A stretch of 64,000 bases of DNA from Cyclobacteriaceae bacterium (GCA_028284125.1 JANQSI010000022.1:1-64000), one strand, 5' to 3'; shown: positions 46,270 through 56,067, counted from the stretch's first letter. The notes: generated from the letters alone by a model not told the origin. Numbers and translations are program-made.

Positions 46270-47781
46270 ATGGCTAAGCTCAACACAATTCTTATTGCTT
46301 TTGTTTTTTGTTTGTCGTGTACTTCTCAACCATCAAGCGAAAGTCTAGAAAATGAAGTCTGGCTTGACCCAGCCTTAATCACAAATGCTTCTTCTCAATC
46401 AATCGTAGTTTGGTTTGAAGATCAATTTTTGGAAAATGGAAATTCATTTCTTGAAAAAATCGGAGATTTTGATGGGCAAAAGAGAGGTGATGTGAGAGAG
46501 CGAGTGATCTCATTGCTAAAAGCTAAAAGCGAGCGCTCTTTCAAATCTGCAGAAAACAAAATATCGGAGTTAATAGAAAATGGTAGCATCATCCAACTAA
46601 AAAAACATTGGATTGTCAATGGATTTAGTTGTGTTGCTGACGAGGAAGGACTTAAGGAGATTCAAAATCTACCTGGTGTGGCTAAAGTATTTTTGAAACA
46701 GCCTCCTTTCAGTCCCACGGGGCCAGATATGGGACCTGAGTACTTGGAGGCCATTCCGTCTTCACGATTTGAGATCGAAGAAGTAGAAGAATATCCTTGG
46801 AACATCGAGAAAATTAGGGCTCCGGAAGTTTGGAAATCTTTTGGTTTTATTGGAGAAGGTACCTTGAATGTTGTCCATGATTTCGGTTTCAAACTGGATA
46901 TCCCACCATTAGCAGAGACCATTTATGTCAATGAAGATGAGATTCCTGGAAATGGTATTGATGATGATCAAAATGGATACGTTGATGATTATCACGGCTT
47001 TGATTTTGATGGTGGAAGCGCCAACTTAAACAATCCCTTTATTCGAAGAGTTACTGTTATTCATGGGAATGCGTGTGCTGCAATGATTTCCGGAACTTTT
47101 GCAACTAACACAAATCAAGCGATTGGAATAGCTCCAGGTTCAAAATGGGCGCCTGTGATAGGAGCATCTAACATTGAACAGGCGGTTGAATGGGCGATCG
47201 AGCAAGGAGCTGATACGTATAGTATGAGTTTTTCCCAACCAAACCTGGGGGAGTACAGAACGCATTGGAGGAAGGTGATGGAGCAAGGTACTTTTTGCGG
47301 CGTGATTTTTATATCAGGCGCTGGAAATTTTGCAGCTGGTTCCAATGAAGCTCCCATTCCTGTTCAAATGAGAAATCCTGAAGACATTCCCAATGCAGTT
47401 TTAGGTGTGGCCGGAGTAGGACAGGATGGAAATCGGCCTGTGTTTAGTAGCCAAGGACCAGTTGAATGGAACACAAACTACTATAAAGACGGCCAGGTCA
47501 ATAAACCAGATTTTGCTACACTGAATTTCCAAATCTCATGTGTCGATCCTGAAGGTAATCTTTCTAACATGTCTAGCGGAAATTCATTTGCTGGACCCCA
47601 CATGGCTGGTATTGTTTCTTTGATGTTATCTGCTAATCCAGATCTATTCCCTTGGGAAGTGAAAGAAATTTTAAAGAAAACTGCAGAAGATATCGGCAGT
47701 CCTGGATTCGATTTTCAATCCGGTCATGGGTTTGTCAACGCCTATGATGCTGTGACTGAGGCTTTGAATTGGAAGAAATAG
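46270..47781 (+). CDS. Secreted S8 (subtilisin-like) serine peptidase, lipoprotein
   Basis: 503 residues with a lipobox signal (F-C-L-S-C, Cys17). An inhibitor-like propeptide (about 40-145) precedes the S8 domain. The triad is Asp204 (N-V-V-H-D-F-G), His265 (V-I-H-G-N-A-C-A) and Ser439 (S-G-N-S-F-A-G-P-H-M-A-G), with oxyanion Asn353. The Asp and Ser neighbourhoods deviate from the usual D-T-G and G-T-S-M-A, so activity is probable but the specificity may be unusual. Between the two PadR cassettes. Confidence 0.88.
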   Translation: MAKLNTILIAFVFCLSCTSQPSSESLENEVWLDPALITNASSQSIVVWFEDQFLENGNSFLEKIGDFDGQKRGDVRERVISLLKAKSERSFKSAENKISELIENGSIIQLKKHWIVNGFSCVADEEGLKEIQNLPGVAKVFLKQPPFSPTGPDMGPEYLEAIPSSRFEIEEVEEYPWNIEKIRAPEVWKSFGFIGEGTLNVVHDFGFKLDIPPLAETIYVNEDEIPGNGIDDDQNGYVDDYHGFDFDGGSANLNNPFIRRVTVIHGNACAAMISGTFATNTNQAIGIAPGSKWAPVIGASNIEQAVEWAIEQGADTYSMSFSQPNLGEYRTHWRKVMEQGTFCGVIFISGAGNFAAGSNEAPIPVQMRNPEDIPNAVLGVAGVGQDGNRPVFSSQGPVEWNTNYYKDGQVNKPDFATLNFQISCVDPEGNLSNMSSGNSFAGPHMAGIVSLMLSANPDLFPWEVKEILKKTAEDIGSPGFDFQSGHGFVNAYDAVTEALNWKK

Positions 47782-48351
47782 CTATTGATTAAAAGGTTCT
47801 TTAGTGAAAAATTCTTTTAGCATTGGAATGAAAAAATCCAGTTTTTCTGATTCATAATCTGGATCAAATGAACACTGATCCCATTTTTCGCAAAAATCAA
47901 CGGCTGATTGATAATACGGGTGATCTTTGTGTTGATCGCGTAAGTTTCGATCTTCCTCGCTCAGGCTTTTGTTGTAGAACATTTGAAAGGTTCCGTGGTG
48001 ACGAATCACCCATTCAACTTCTTCATTCACAAAAGGACGCAAGATTTCTGCTGCTACTTGTCCGTGCGTGAAAGGAGCCAATACATCTCCTACATCGTGA
48101 AGCAATGATGCCACCACCCAATCATCATCAGCTCCATCTCTTGATGCTCTTGTGGCGCATTGGAGAACATGTTCCAGCCGATTGATTTTGTAGGCACCAT
48201 CGTCCTTTTCCATTTCTTTTAAATGATCTATGAGACGGTCGGCGAGCTCTTGTGCAGTCTTTTCATCATTTTCCTTAATGATCAAATAGTCTTCTTTGGT
48301 GCCATCTTTCATGGCTGTGAATCCTACGGTTTTTGCTAAATCTTTTGACAT
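47782..48351 (-). CDS. HD-domain protein, PhnZ/MIOX-like
   Basis: 189 residues with the HD metal motifs: H-V-L-Q-C-A-T-R-A, L-L-H-D-V-G-D-V-L and V-I-R-H-H-G. The arrangement, including the C-A-T-R-A segment and an early Tyr, resembles the mixed-valent di-iron oxygenases PhnZ and MIOX rather than the nucleotidyl HD enzymes. Its ATG overlaps the stop of the dehydrogenase gene by one base (TGATG), so they are one unit. A phosphonate or similar substrate is speculation. Confidence 0.75.
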   Translation of the reverse strand: MSKDLAKTVGFTAMKDGTKEDYLIIKENDEKTAQELADRLIDHLKEMEKDDGAYKINRLEHVLQCATRASRDGADDDWVVASLLHDVGDVLAPFTHGQVAAEILRPFVNEEVEWVIRHHGTFQMFYNKSLSEEDRNLRDQHKDHPYYQSAVDFCEKWDQCSFDPDYESEKLDFFIPMLKEFFTKEPFNQ

Positions 48352-49277
48352 CAGTATCCTTTTTCTAAATCAACAAACAAACTATTTCTTCCCCCATTTT
48401 TAATTGCTTTGAATGCAAGTTCAAAACTTTTGGAAACATCATCGATAGTAGTTAGTCCCGATTGATGAGGAGAAACAAGCACTTTTTCGCTGTTCCATAG
48501 CTTTGAATCCTTTGGTAGTGGCTCTTCTGGAAATACGTCTAATATTGCCTTTTTTACCTGACCCAAGTTAATCACCTTTAGAAGTACATTTTCATCCACT
48601 GCATCGCCTCTTCCTACATTGATGAAAATAATGTCATTGAACAACTGAAAAAATGATTCATCTAAAATAGCCGCCGTTCCGGGAGTGCTTGGAAGTGCAC
48701 TAATTACAACATGAACATCTTGAATTTTCGAAAGTGTTTCCCAACTACAAGTTTCATGAAATGGATCTACCGGACTTCCAGATCTGTTCAGGCCAATGAC
48801 TTTATTCACTTGGTCATTTAATTGTTGGGCAACACCCATTCCAATGGAGCCTGTGCCCAGAATCAAGACGTTAAGATCACTGAGGCTCGAAGCTGGTATT
48901 TGCTGCCAGGTTGTTTTCCTCTGATTGTCATAAATCGGGAAGATTTTTTTTACTTCGGCAAGTATGTAGGTCAAACAAAACTCGCCCATTTGCTTCCCAA
49001 GATCTCCAGTTGTTCTGGTAATGATAACATCCGGGTTGAGTGTTTTCAATTTTAAATACGAGTCCACACCAGCACCAAAAGCATGTATCCATTTTATTTT
49101 TGAAACATCCTGATCCTTCAAAAAATTGAATCCAGCAATGGTATTAACCTCAGGTAATAGCGATTCAATTTCGTCATCCTTTTTAGCTTCAACTATCTCA
49201 ATATCAGGATAATAGTTCTTAATGAATAATTTAAAATCGCTGGAAAGTCGTCCGCTTGTAAGAATCTTATAATCCAT
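48351..49277 (-). CDS. D-2-hydroxyacid dehydrogenase family protein
   Basis: 308 residues. The NAD(P)-binding Rossmann motif is I-L-G-T-G-S-I-G-M-G-V, followed by S-A-L-P-S-T-P-G-T, N-V-G-R-G-D-A-V-D and the catalytic-region S-P-H-Q-S-G-L-T that carries the active His. It should reduce a 2-keto acid or oxidise a D-2-hydroxy acid. First gene of a two-gene unit with the HD protein. Confidence 0.9.
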   Translation of the reverse strand: MDYKILTSGRLSSDFKLFIKNYYPDIEIVEAKKDDEIESLLPEVNTIAGFNFLKDQDVSKIKWIHAFGAGVDSYLKLKTLNPDVIITRTTGDLGKQMGEFCLTYILAEVKKIFPIYDNQRKTTWQQIPASSLSDLNVLILGTGSIGMGVAQQLNDQVNKVIGLNRSGSPVDPFHETCSWETLSKIQDVHVVISALPSTPGTAAILDESFFQLFNDIIFINVGRGDAVDENVLLKVINLGQVKKAILDVFPEEPLPKDSKLWNSEKVLVSPHQSGLTTIDDVSKSFELAFKAIKNGGRNSLFVDLEKGY

Positions 49278-49351
49278 AGATTTTTTTAACTGAGAAGGTT
49301 AACGAAGGTAATTATTTCGAACTTTTGTATTGCCATTCCCGTACTATCAAT

Positions 49352-49376
49352 ACTTTTTCTATAATACAGAAAAAGT
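49352..49376. promoter_or_regulatory. Perfect 9-bp-arm palindrome upstream of the second PadR gene
   Basis: ACTTTTTCT (49352-49360) and AGAAAAAGT (49368-49376) are perfect inverted arms around a 7-bp ATAATAC centre, ending 24 bp before the PadR start. TAACTTTA right after it resembles a -7 box. Position and symmetry suggest an operator for the PadR protein (inference). Confidence 0.6.
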
Positions 49377-49400
49377 CTAACTTTACATTTTAACCGAAAG

Positions 49401-49733
49401 ATGACACCCATTTCAAGAACAGAAGAAATGCTTCTATTAATGGTTTGTAAGCTACAAGAAGATGCTTATGCCATGCAAATCAGGGAAGGAGTGAAGGAGG
49501 TAACAGGTAAGCTTTATTCGATTGGTGGAATATATGTTCCATTGGATCGGCTGGTTTTAAAAGGCTACTTGGAAATGCAAGACATTGAATCGACTGAAGA
49601 TCGGATGGGAAGGCCAAGACGAAAGTTCAAGATCACTGGAGAGGGTTTGCGCATCCTCAAGGAAACCCGACAATTGGAGCAAGCAATGTGGAATTTACCA
49701 GAGGATGTTCTGGAGAAAATCAAACTGGTATGA
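49401..49733 (+). CDS. PadR-family transcriptional regulator (cassette 2)
   Basis: 110 residues with the PadR pattern: E-E-M-L-L-L-M-V-C-K-L-Q-E-D-A-Y-A-M-Q-I-R-E, S-I-G-G-I-Y-V-P-L-D-R-L-V-L-K-G-Y-L and D-R-M-G-R-P-R-R-K-F-K-I-T-G-E-G. It resembles the cassette 1 regulator only at family level. Its TGA overlaps the permease ATG by 4 nt (ATGA at 49730). The perfect palindrome just upstream is a candidate autoregulatory operator. Confidence 0.93.
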   Translation: MTPISRTEEMLLLMVCKLQEDAYAMQIREGVKEVTGKLYSIGGIYVPLDRLVLKGYLEMQDIESTEDRMGRPRRKFKITGEGLRILKETRQLEQAMWNLPEDVLEKIKLV

Positions 49734-52363
49734 GTGAACGAATTAAAATACCAGCTTTAGGAGAGAAGTTACTGGAGTGGGTCATTCCCGATAATCGAAA
49801 AAACTTGTTGATCGGTGATTTTGAAGAAGATTTCATCAAGAACTGTGAGGAAAAGGGAAAGCGAAAAGCGAAACTACTTTTTTGGATTCAGTTCTTTGCG
49901 TCAGCTCCGTTATTCATTCGTCAGTCTTTTGCTTTTAAGCTATTGCTGCTAAGTCATGCGATTTCAATTTCAGTTCGGAATTTGCGTCGACACCTTGGCT
50001 ATTCTCTGTTGAATTTGTTTGGCCTGTCCGTGGGAATTGCATGTTTTGTTATGATCATTCTGTACGTGCAGGATGAAAATTCATACGATCGATTTCATGA
50101 AAAGTCAGATCGAATTTATCGGGTATTAGATTTCAGAAAAGTCGATGGAAGCGGGGAGGAGTCATCAAGTGCGCCAACTCCGCTTGGGGAGCGAATGTTG
50201 GTGGATTATCCTGGTCAAATAGAATCGGTGGTAAGGTTTTTTAACTTTCAGGCACCAACGCTGGCGCTCGCATATCAAGGAGAATCGACAATTCGTCAAT
50301 TCAATGAGTCAAGACTCTATTTTGTTGATCAATCATTCTTCAATGTTTTTGATTTTTCGCTTGCCGAGGGAGATCCTGCCACAGCCCTGGATGGTCCAAA
50401 CAAGGTGATTATCACTTCGGAAATGGCCAAGAAGTATTTCGATTACGATGATCCGGTTGGAAAAATCCTTCGATTTGAGGATAAAAATGATTTTGTAGTT
50501 TCTGGAGTTTTTGATGAATTACCTACTAACTCTCACTTGAAATTTGATTTTCTTGTTTCGTTCGAAACACTGAACAACCCGGATGTCCTAAGAACTCGTT
50601 TGAGAAACAGTTGGATCTGGAACCCTAGTTGGACTTATGTATTGTTGAAAGACGGAATGGAACCGTCCACACTTGAAGCGCAATTTCCAAATTTTGTAAA
50701 CACTCATTTTCCGGAATCAAGAAGGGATCGTGTGAAACTCTACTTGCAGCCACTGGCAGACATTCATCTGCATTCAAAACTGGACTATGAGATGGGCCCA
50801 AATAGTGATGTTGTTTACATCTATATTTTTTCAACTATTGCTGTCTTTATCCTGCTGATTTCATGCATCAATTTCATGAATTTGGTTACGGCTCGTGCTA
50901 ACACGAGATTTAAAGAAATTGGTGTAAGAAAAGTGCTTGGCGGGAACAAAAAGCAAATCATCTCGCAACTCTTGACGGAATCTTTCTTTACTAGTTTTCT
51001 AGCCATTCTGTTAGCCATTCCGATTATCTGGCTTTCTACTCCTTTCTTAAATGAACTAACAAACAAACAATTGAGTTTTGATCTCATTCAATACCCGACT
51101 GAAATGTTGTGGCTTTTGATTGTGTTTCTTTTTGTCGGACTTTTGGCCGGAGTTTACCCGGCATATTTTCTGTCTTCATCTCAACCTTCGCAAGCAATTA
51201 AAGGAGATCCTAACCATCGAGGAACCTCTGGAAATTTGTTTCGAAAGGCAATGGTTGTCGGTCAATTCTGTCTTTCCATCATTTTGATCACTGGGACAAT
51301 TGTGGCTGCTAAGCAATTTGATTTCTTGCAAAATCGAGATCTCGGTTTTGACAATGATAAAGTGGTGTTGCTTCCAACTTTACGTTCTCCATTGATGGAT
51401 AAGTACTCGTCATTTAAGCAGACACTTTTGCAACACTCAAACATCAAGGCTTTGACGACAGCCGAAGATATTCCGGGAATGAAATACCAAACTGGCGGCT
51501 ATACACCTGAGGGGTCTACTCAGGAACTTCAATTCCCACGACTAATTGTTCATGATGACTTTGCGCAGACGATGGGAATTGAAATGGCTGCCGGAAGAGG
51601 TTTTGATAAATCACATCCTTCAGACGCTGATGATGCTATCATTATCAACGAAACTATGGTGAAAATGGTGGGCTGGGGATCAGCCGAAGAAGCCATTGGA
51701 AAGTCTTTTGACAATGAAATGGTGATAGGCGTTGTTAAAGATTTCCACTTTGCCTCCTTACACAATCCAATTGGACCATTCGTATTGCAGCGAGTAGGGG
51801 ATGATCCGTCATCACTGGCATTTTCAGCGCGCTACATTGCTGTAAGGATAGAAGGCGGAAGTATTCGGGAGACGTTGGCTTTTATTGAAGATCAATGGAG
51901 ATCATTTGTTCCAAATACACCATATGAATATGAACTACTCGATAGTTTGCTTTTGACTCAATATCAAACCGAAGCTACACTTGGAAAACTGACATGGATA
52001 TTTTCAGCTCTTTCGATCCTGATTGCATGCATGGGATTGTTTGGTCTGGCTTCATTTACAGCCCAGAGAAGAATAAAGGAAATAGGGATTAGAAAAGTAA
52101 TGGGTGCATCTACTTCGGGCCTGGTTTTGATGTTATCAGCTTCCTTCTTGAAGTTAGTTGCTATCGCTGTTTTCTTAGCATGGCCTGTTGCTTACTTTTC
52201 ATTGGATGAGTGGCTACAGGATTTTGCATACAGAACTGATCTGGATATCTGGCCTTTTGCTGTGTCTGGTGCTTTAGCAATTTTCATTGTTTTTTTAACC
52301 GTAAGCTACCATTCAATAAGAGTTTCATTGATCAACCCAACCGATACACTAAGAGATGAATAG
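49730..52363 (+). CDS. FtsX/MacB-like permease with N-terminal prefix domain (cassette 2)
   Basis: 877 residues from ATG 49730. A prefix domain of about 80 residues (P-D-N-R-K-N-L-L-I-G-D-F-E-E-D-F) precedes two FtsX halves with large periplasmic MacB_PCD-like domains. The membrane loop motifs G-V-R-K-V-L-G and G-I-R-K-V-M-G-A are present. It is a paralogue of the cassette 1 permease with the same architecture, 3.2 kb away. No ATPase is encoded next to either. Confidence 0.9.
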   Translation: MSERIKIPALGEKLLEWVIPDNRKNLLIGDFEEDFIKNCEEKGKRKAKLLFWIQFFASAPLFIRQSFAFKLLLLSHAISISVRNLRRHLGYSLLNLFGLSVGIACFVMIILYVQDENSYDRFHEKSDRIYRVLDFRKVDGSGEESSSAPTPLGERMLVDYPGQIESVVRFFNFQAPTLALAYQGESTIRQFNESRLYFVDQSFFNVFDFSLAEGDPATALDGPNKVIITSEMAKKYFDYDDPVGKILRFEDKNDFVVSGVFDELPTNSHLKFDFLVSFETLNNPDVLRTRLRNSWIWNPSWTYVLLKDGMEPSTLEAQFPNFVNTHFPESRRDRVKLYLQPLADIHLHSKLDYEMGPNSDVVYIYIFSTIAVFILLISCINFMNLVTARANTRFKEIGVRKVLGGNKKQIISQLLTESFFTSFLAILLAIPIIWLSTPFLNELTNKQLSFDLIQYPTEMLWLLIVFLFVGLLAGVYPAYFLSSSQPSQAIKGDPNHRGTSGNLFRKAMVVGQFCLSIILITGTIVAAKQFDFLQNRDLGFDNDKVVLLPTLRSPLMDKYSSFKQTLLQHSNIKALTTAEDIPGMKYQTGGYTPEGSTQELQFPRLIVHDDFAQTMGIEMAAGRGFDKSHPSDADDAIIINETMVKMVGWGSAEEAIGKSFDNEMVIGVVKDFHFASLHNPIGPFVLQRVGDDPSSLAFSARYIAVRIEGGSIRETLAFIEDQWRSFVPNTPYEYELLDSLLLTQYQTEATLGKLTWIFSALSILIACMGLFGLASFTAQRRIKEIGIRKVMGASTSGLVLMLSASFLKLVAIAVFLAWPVAYFSLDEWLQDFAYRTDLDIWPFAVSGALAIFIVFLTVSYHSIRVSLINPTDTLRDE

Positions 52364-52404
52364 GTCGTCCAAGATTTTATAGTTGAAGCTTTTTTGGGAA
52401 AAAA

Positions 52405-52434
52405 GCGGAAGGCCGTCTGAAAGGACGGCCTTTA
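52405..52434. terminator. Hairpin between convergent permease and M1-fusion genes
   Basis: AAGGCCGTC (52409-52417) pairs with GACGGCCTT (52424-52432) around a 6-nt loop, giving a G+C-rich 9-bp stem. T-runs are short on the plus side; on the minus side TTCCGCTTTTTTCCC follows. It may serve both converging transcription units. Confidence 0.6.
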
Positions 52435-52452
52435 AATTATCTATTTATTGCA

Positions 52453-55400
52453 CTAGGTACTTTCTTCTATTGTTAAATCCTTGACATTGTCATCAGGGTT
52501 CCGATCAATCAATTTATGAATTGGATCGATGCCTGCTTTTGAAGGTACTTGGTCAACGGTGATTTCAAACGTTTTAACTTGCTCGTCGATCAGGTGTTTT
52601 TTGAGGTAAAGAAGCTTATCCTCTCCTTCTTCATCCACTCCGTAAACCCCAATATCAATGTAATCATTCATAGCAATAGCCGTTTCCGTTCCGAGGCTAT
52701 CTGCCCGATACTTGATTGCATCTACTTCCAGATTAATGGTATAAGTACTATCGGCATTTATCACATAGGTGGCATCAGTCGTTTTGTTTTCAAAGAGCGT
52801 AATGTTCTCGAACATATCGTCTATGATGTATTGAAGTGAATCAGGAGTAACTTCTCTGAAGTATCCAATTAAATCAGCTGAATTCGGATAAGTTCCTTCT
52901 TTAAATCCCCAATCTCCTACAAACCTTCTCAAAGCCATGTTCACACTATCCTCTGTGATATAGTCCTGAAGTGCATACATGATCAACGATCCTTTTCTGT
53001 AGTGAATATATCCTTGACCTTCCACCTGGTTGAGCGGCATTTCTTTTTTACGTTCAAACGTTCTTCCAAATAGATAGCTGTTCAATTCATGCTTGAGATA
53101 TTTCTGTATAATCTCTTCAGGATACTCTTGTTTCATCACCATTAATGCTGAATACTGTGACATGGATTCCGAGAGCATTGCATTTCCTTTTACCCTGGCT
53201 TCAGTCACCTGATGGCCCCACCATTGATGTGCTACTTCGTGAGCGGTAACATAAAAAGGAAGGTCCACATCATCTTCTTCTATCTTTTGAATAAAACCAA
53301 TGGCTTCTGAAAATGGGACCGTGTTTGCAAAGGATTGTGCGAACGAAGAGTACCTTGGAAATTCCATGATTCTCATTTGTCGGAATTGATAAGGGGAAAA
53401 GTTTATCGAATAGTATTCAAGCGACTTTTTCAAGCCTCGCATCATTCTTTCGATGTTGTACTCATGTCCTTTGTGATAATAAATTTCTAGACTAACATCT
53501 TCAAGCGTGTCAAAAGGAGGTTCCCAAACGTCCTGCATGACCTCATAATCCGCAGAGACAATGGAATAAAAACTTACCATTGGCACGTCCATTTTGTAAT
53601 TGTAAAAGACGCGATCGCCCTCGTACCATTTTTTCTGAAGGTAGCCTGGAGCCAATGCAATTTGTGCAGAATCGGTACTGACTACAATTTCAAATTTTAT
53701 TTTATCCGCATCGTCACCAAACAAACTTTGACCTAGTCCACGAGGATCGTTACTATCCATCATACGCTCTTTTTCTTCAAGTCCATTGTCCTTTCGGTCA
53801 TCATCATCACCCAATTCAAAGAATGAATTGTAGCCAATGCCAGGGAAATAAGTGTTGTCGAAAAAGGTGCCATTGTACACCACTCGAGTGTTGCTTCCGC
53901 TTTCCTTGAATCCTTTCGTGATGAAATCCACAGCGAAATTCATTTTGATCTCGGCGCCAGAATCCAATGGATTTGTGAGTTCGAAAATGGTATATCCGAA
54001 TTCATCAAAGCGCTCTTTCACTGTCGCTTGATCGCCGAAATCTAACCGGGTAACGAAATCACTCGTGCCTCCGTCTTGAATATGAATTTCTGAGATTGTT
54101 TCTGCCTTTTTATTTTTCAAAATGTAGTAACCTTCAGCAGTGAAATTCCTGTCTTTAGGGAAAATGTCTACGTTAACATTCGTTTCAACAATCCTGGGTT
54201 GATGCATGAATTCATATTGCTTCAATTCTTTTTCATACCGAGCCTGAATGGCATTTTGCTCCTCCGAGTTTCGGTATTGATTTTGAACGTTGGTGTTGTA
54301 GTAGATGTAGGCACCTGAGAAAAGAAAGATAGCAATTGATCCAAATAGGAAAATCAGTAAACTTCTTCCCATTCTTAACTTCCCAACTTTTAGACGGTTT
54401 TTCAAAATAGCGTCTGTTCCGCGAACCGAGAACATGATCGAAATTCCGAAGAAGACCATGGAAAGTCCGATCCAGTAAATGTTGAACCAGGAAAATGGTG
54501 TAACGAAATGACCAAATGCATTCATTTCGGAATATTGACCAAGGTTGGCGCTGGCGAAGTAAAACATGTTGTGTTCAACCCCTAATTCATCCAAAACGAT
54601 GAATGAGACATAAAACAGGATCATTAAAGCAAAGCCAAGGAACTTTTGATTGACAACCACTTGGATGAAAAATCCAAGAAATGTGTACAAGGCCATCAGT
54701 AAAAGGGTGTCTGTAAATAGCGTTTTGAAATATAGGTCAAGTTCAATTTTTGGATACCCCTGGATCAATTGGATGACAATTCCGCAGAGGATAAGTACCA
54801 ATAGAATTGTCATGTGAACCATGACAAATCCCAAATACTTTCCAGTCAAACTAACCATGTCCCGATAAGGAAGCGCATCATAGATCAAGTTGATCTTTGT
54901 GTCACGTTCCTTCCAAATTAATTCCCCAGAATAGAAAACGATCAAGATGATGAAGAATACCTGGAAGGCTCGTATCACACTCAGCATATTGCTTGTCGTG
55001 CTGTAGGTAGAGATGTCGTATCCGGCCGAGTTGGATAACATCGCGATGATGAAAACAAAAATGATCCCAGCCAATACGATAAACCGAAAAGGTATTTGTT
55101 TGACGATCCAGGTGAAATAAAACCAGGACAACTTTCTTATCTGGACAAAGGAAGCTCCGAGACCGTAATTAAGTGCGGCCTTTGGAATATCAAATGTAGA
55201 TGTAGTAGATCGTTCAACTTCCTTAAGTTCTTTTTTGCCTTTTTTGGCGTTACCGGCCATGTTGTAGTTGAACTTAAAGAAGGTGAGAATCAGCGCTCCG
55301 ATTCCTATTCCAACCCAAATTAGTCGGTTGTAAAGTACAACACCTTCTAGTGGAATGACTTGTGAATTTTGTTCAGCTACTGTCCAATATTGTGTAATCA

Positions 55401-56055
55401 CCGCATTAGCACCAAATCCGAATGGGTCCAGGATGGCACCCATGTTTCGATTGTCCAATTCGGAAAGAAACGAGGAAGCGATCAAGTAGCCCATAAACAA
55501 AATCACAGCCTGGGCATAAACCACTACCATTTTCTTGCCTAGCGTTCCGCCGGTAAAGAAAATCGCACTAAAGAAAAATAGATTTGGAAGCGCAAAAAGT
55601 AGGAATGGCTGAAAATAATGGTAGGAGTTAAATGCTTGTAACTTTTCTTGATCCATCCAGGGCCAGGGAATCGCATGACCAGCCATCATGCCCCAAAGGA
55701 TCCCCGATGTGATTAGAACCAGAACTACAAATGATCCAATGAATCGACCGGCGAGGTATTGATTTTTGCTCAATGGTGTAGTAAAAATCATAGAGGCGGT
55801 TGAGTGCTCAAAATCTCTCAAAACCGGCACACCCATGATTGCGGAGGCGATGAAGGTTCCTAAAAACATGGTGAACAACATCACCGTCATTATTACGGTA
55901 GGAGCATTTTCCATCAATTTTCCGCCACTACCACCTGCGCGTACAATATCGGTCGTAAGAGATAGGAATGCAATGAGGAATAAAAGGGCAAAATAGATGT
56001 AAGTAGCAGGCCTTCCCATCCTGTACTTAAGCTCAAATTTTATTACTTCTAACAT
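52453..56055 (-). CDS. ABC transporter permease fused to M1-family aminopeptidase
   Basis: 1200 residues. The first ~600 residues contain about twelve membrane helices in two ABC-2-type blocks. The remainder is an M1 metallopeptidase with H939-E-V-A-H943-Q-W-W-G-H and the third ligand Glu963 (L-S-E-S). The spacing between H943 and E963 is 19 residues, typical of this fused group and one more than in classical M1. The peptidase domain would be extracytoplasmic. It follows the ABC ATPase gene at 56068 after 12 nt, so both probably form one exporter complex. Role in peptide or antibiotic export is inference. Confidence 0.92.
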   Translation of the reverse strand: MLEVIKFELKYRMGRPATYIYFALLFLIAFLSLTTDIVRAGGSGGKLMENAPTVIMTVMLFTMFLGTFIASAIMGVPVLRDFEHSTASMIFTTPLSKNQYLAGRFIGSFVVLVLITSGILWGMMAGHAIPWPWMDQEKLQAFNSYHYFQPFLLFALPNLFFFSAIFFTGGTLGKKMVVVYAQAVILFMGYLIASSFLSELDNRNMGAILDPFGFGANAVITQYWTVAEQNSQVIPLEGVVLYNRLIWVGIGIGALILTFFKFNYNMAGNAKKGKKELKEVERSTTSTFDIPKAALNYGLGASFVQIRKLSWFYFTWIVKQIPFRFIVLAGIIFVFIIAMLSNSAGYDISTYSTTSNMLSVIRAFQVFFIILIVFYSGELIWKERDTKINLIYDALPYRDMVSLTGKYLGFVMVHMTILLVLILCGIVIQLIQGYPKIELDLYFKTLFTDTLLLMALYTFLGFFIQVVVNQKFLGFALMILFYVSFIVLDELGVEHNMFYFASANLGQYSEMNAFGHFVTPFSWFNIYWIGLSMVFFGISIMFSVRGTDAILKNRLKVGKLRMGRSLLIFLFGSIAIFLFSGAYIYYNTNVQNQYRNSEEQNAIQARYEKELKQYEFMHQPRIVETNVNVDIFPKDRNFTAEGYYILKNKKAETISEIHIQDGGTSDFVTRLDFGDQATVKERFDEFGYTIFELTNPLDSGAEIKMNFAVDFITKGFKESGSNTRVVYNGTFFDNTYFPGIGYNSFFELGDDDDRKDNGLEEKERMMDSNDPRGLGQSLFGDDADKIKFEIVVSTDSAQIALAPGYLQKKWYEGDRVFYNYKMDVPMVSFYSIVSADYEVMQDVWEPPFDTLEDVSLEIYYHKGHEYNIERMMRGLKKSLEYYSINFSPYQFRQMRIMEFPRYSSFAQSFANTVPFSEAIGFIQKIEEDDVDLPFYVTAHEVAHQWWGHQVTEARVKGNAMLSESMSQYSALMVMKQEYPEEIIQKYLKHELNSYLFGRTFERKKEMPLNQVEGQGYIHYRKGSLIMYALQDYITEDSVNMALRRFVGDWGFKEGTYPNSADLIGYFREVTPDSLQYIIDDMFENITLFENKTTDATYVINADSTYTINLEVDAIKYRADSLGTETAIAMNDYIDIGVYGVDEEGEDKLLYLKKHLIDEQVKTFEITVDQVPSKAGIDPIHKLIDRNPDDNVKDLTIEEST

Positions 56056-56067
56056 GATGATAGAGGT

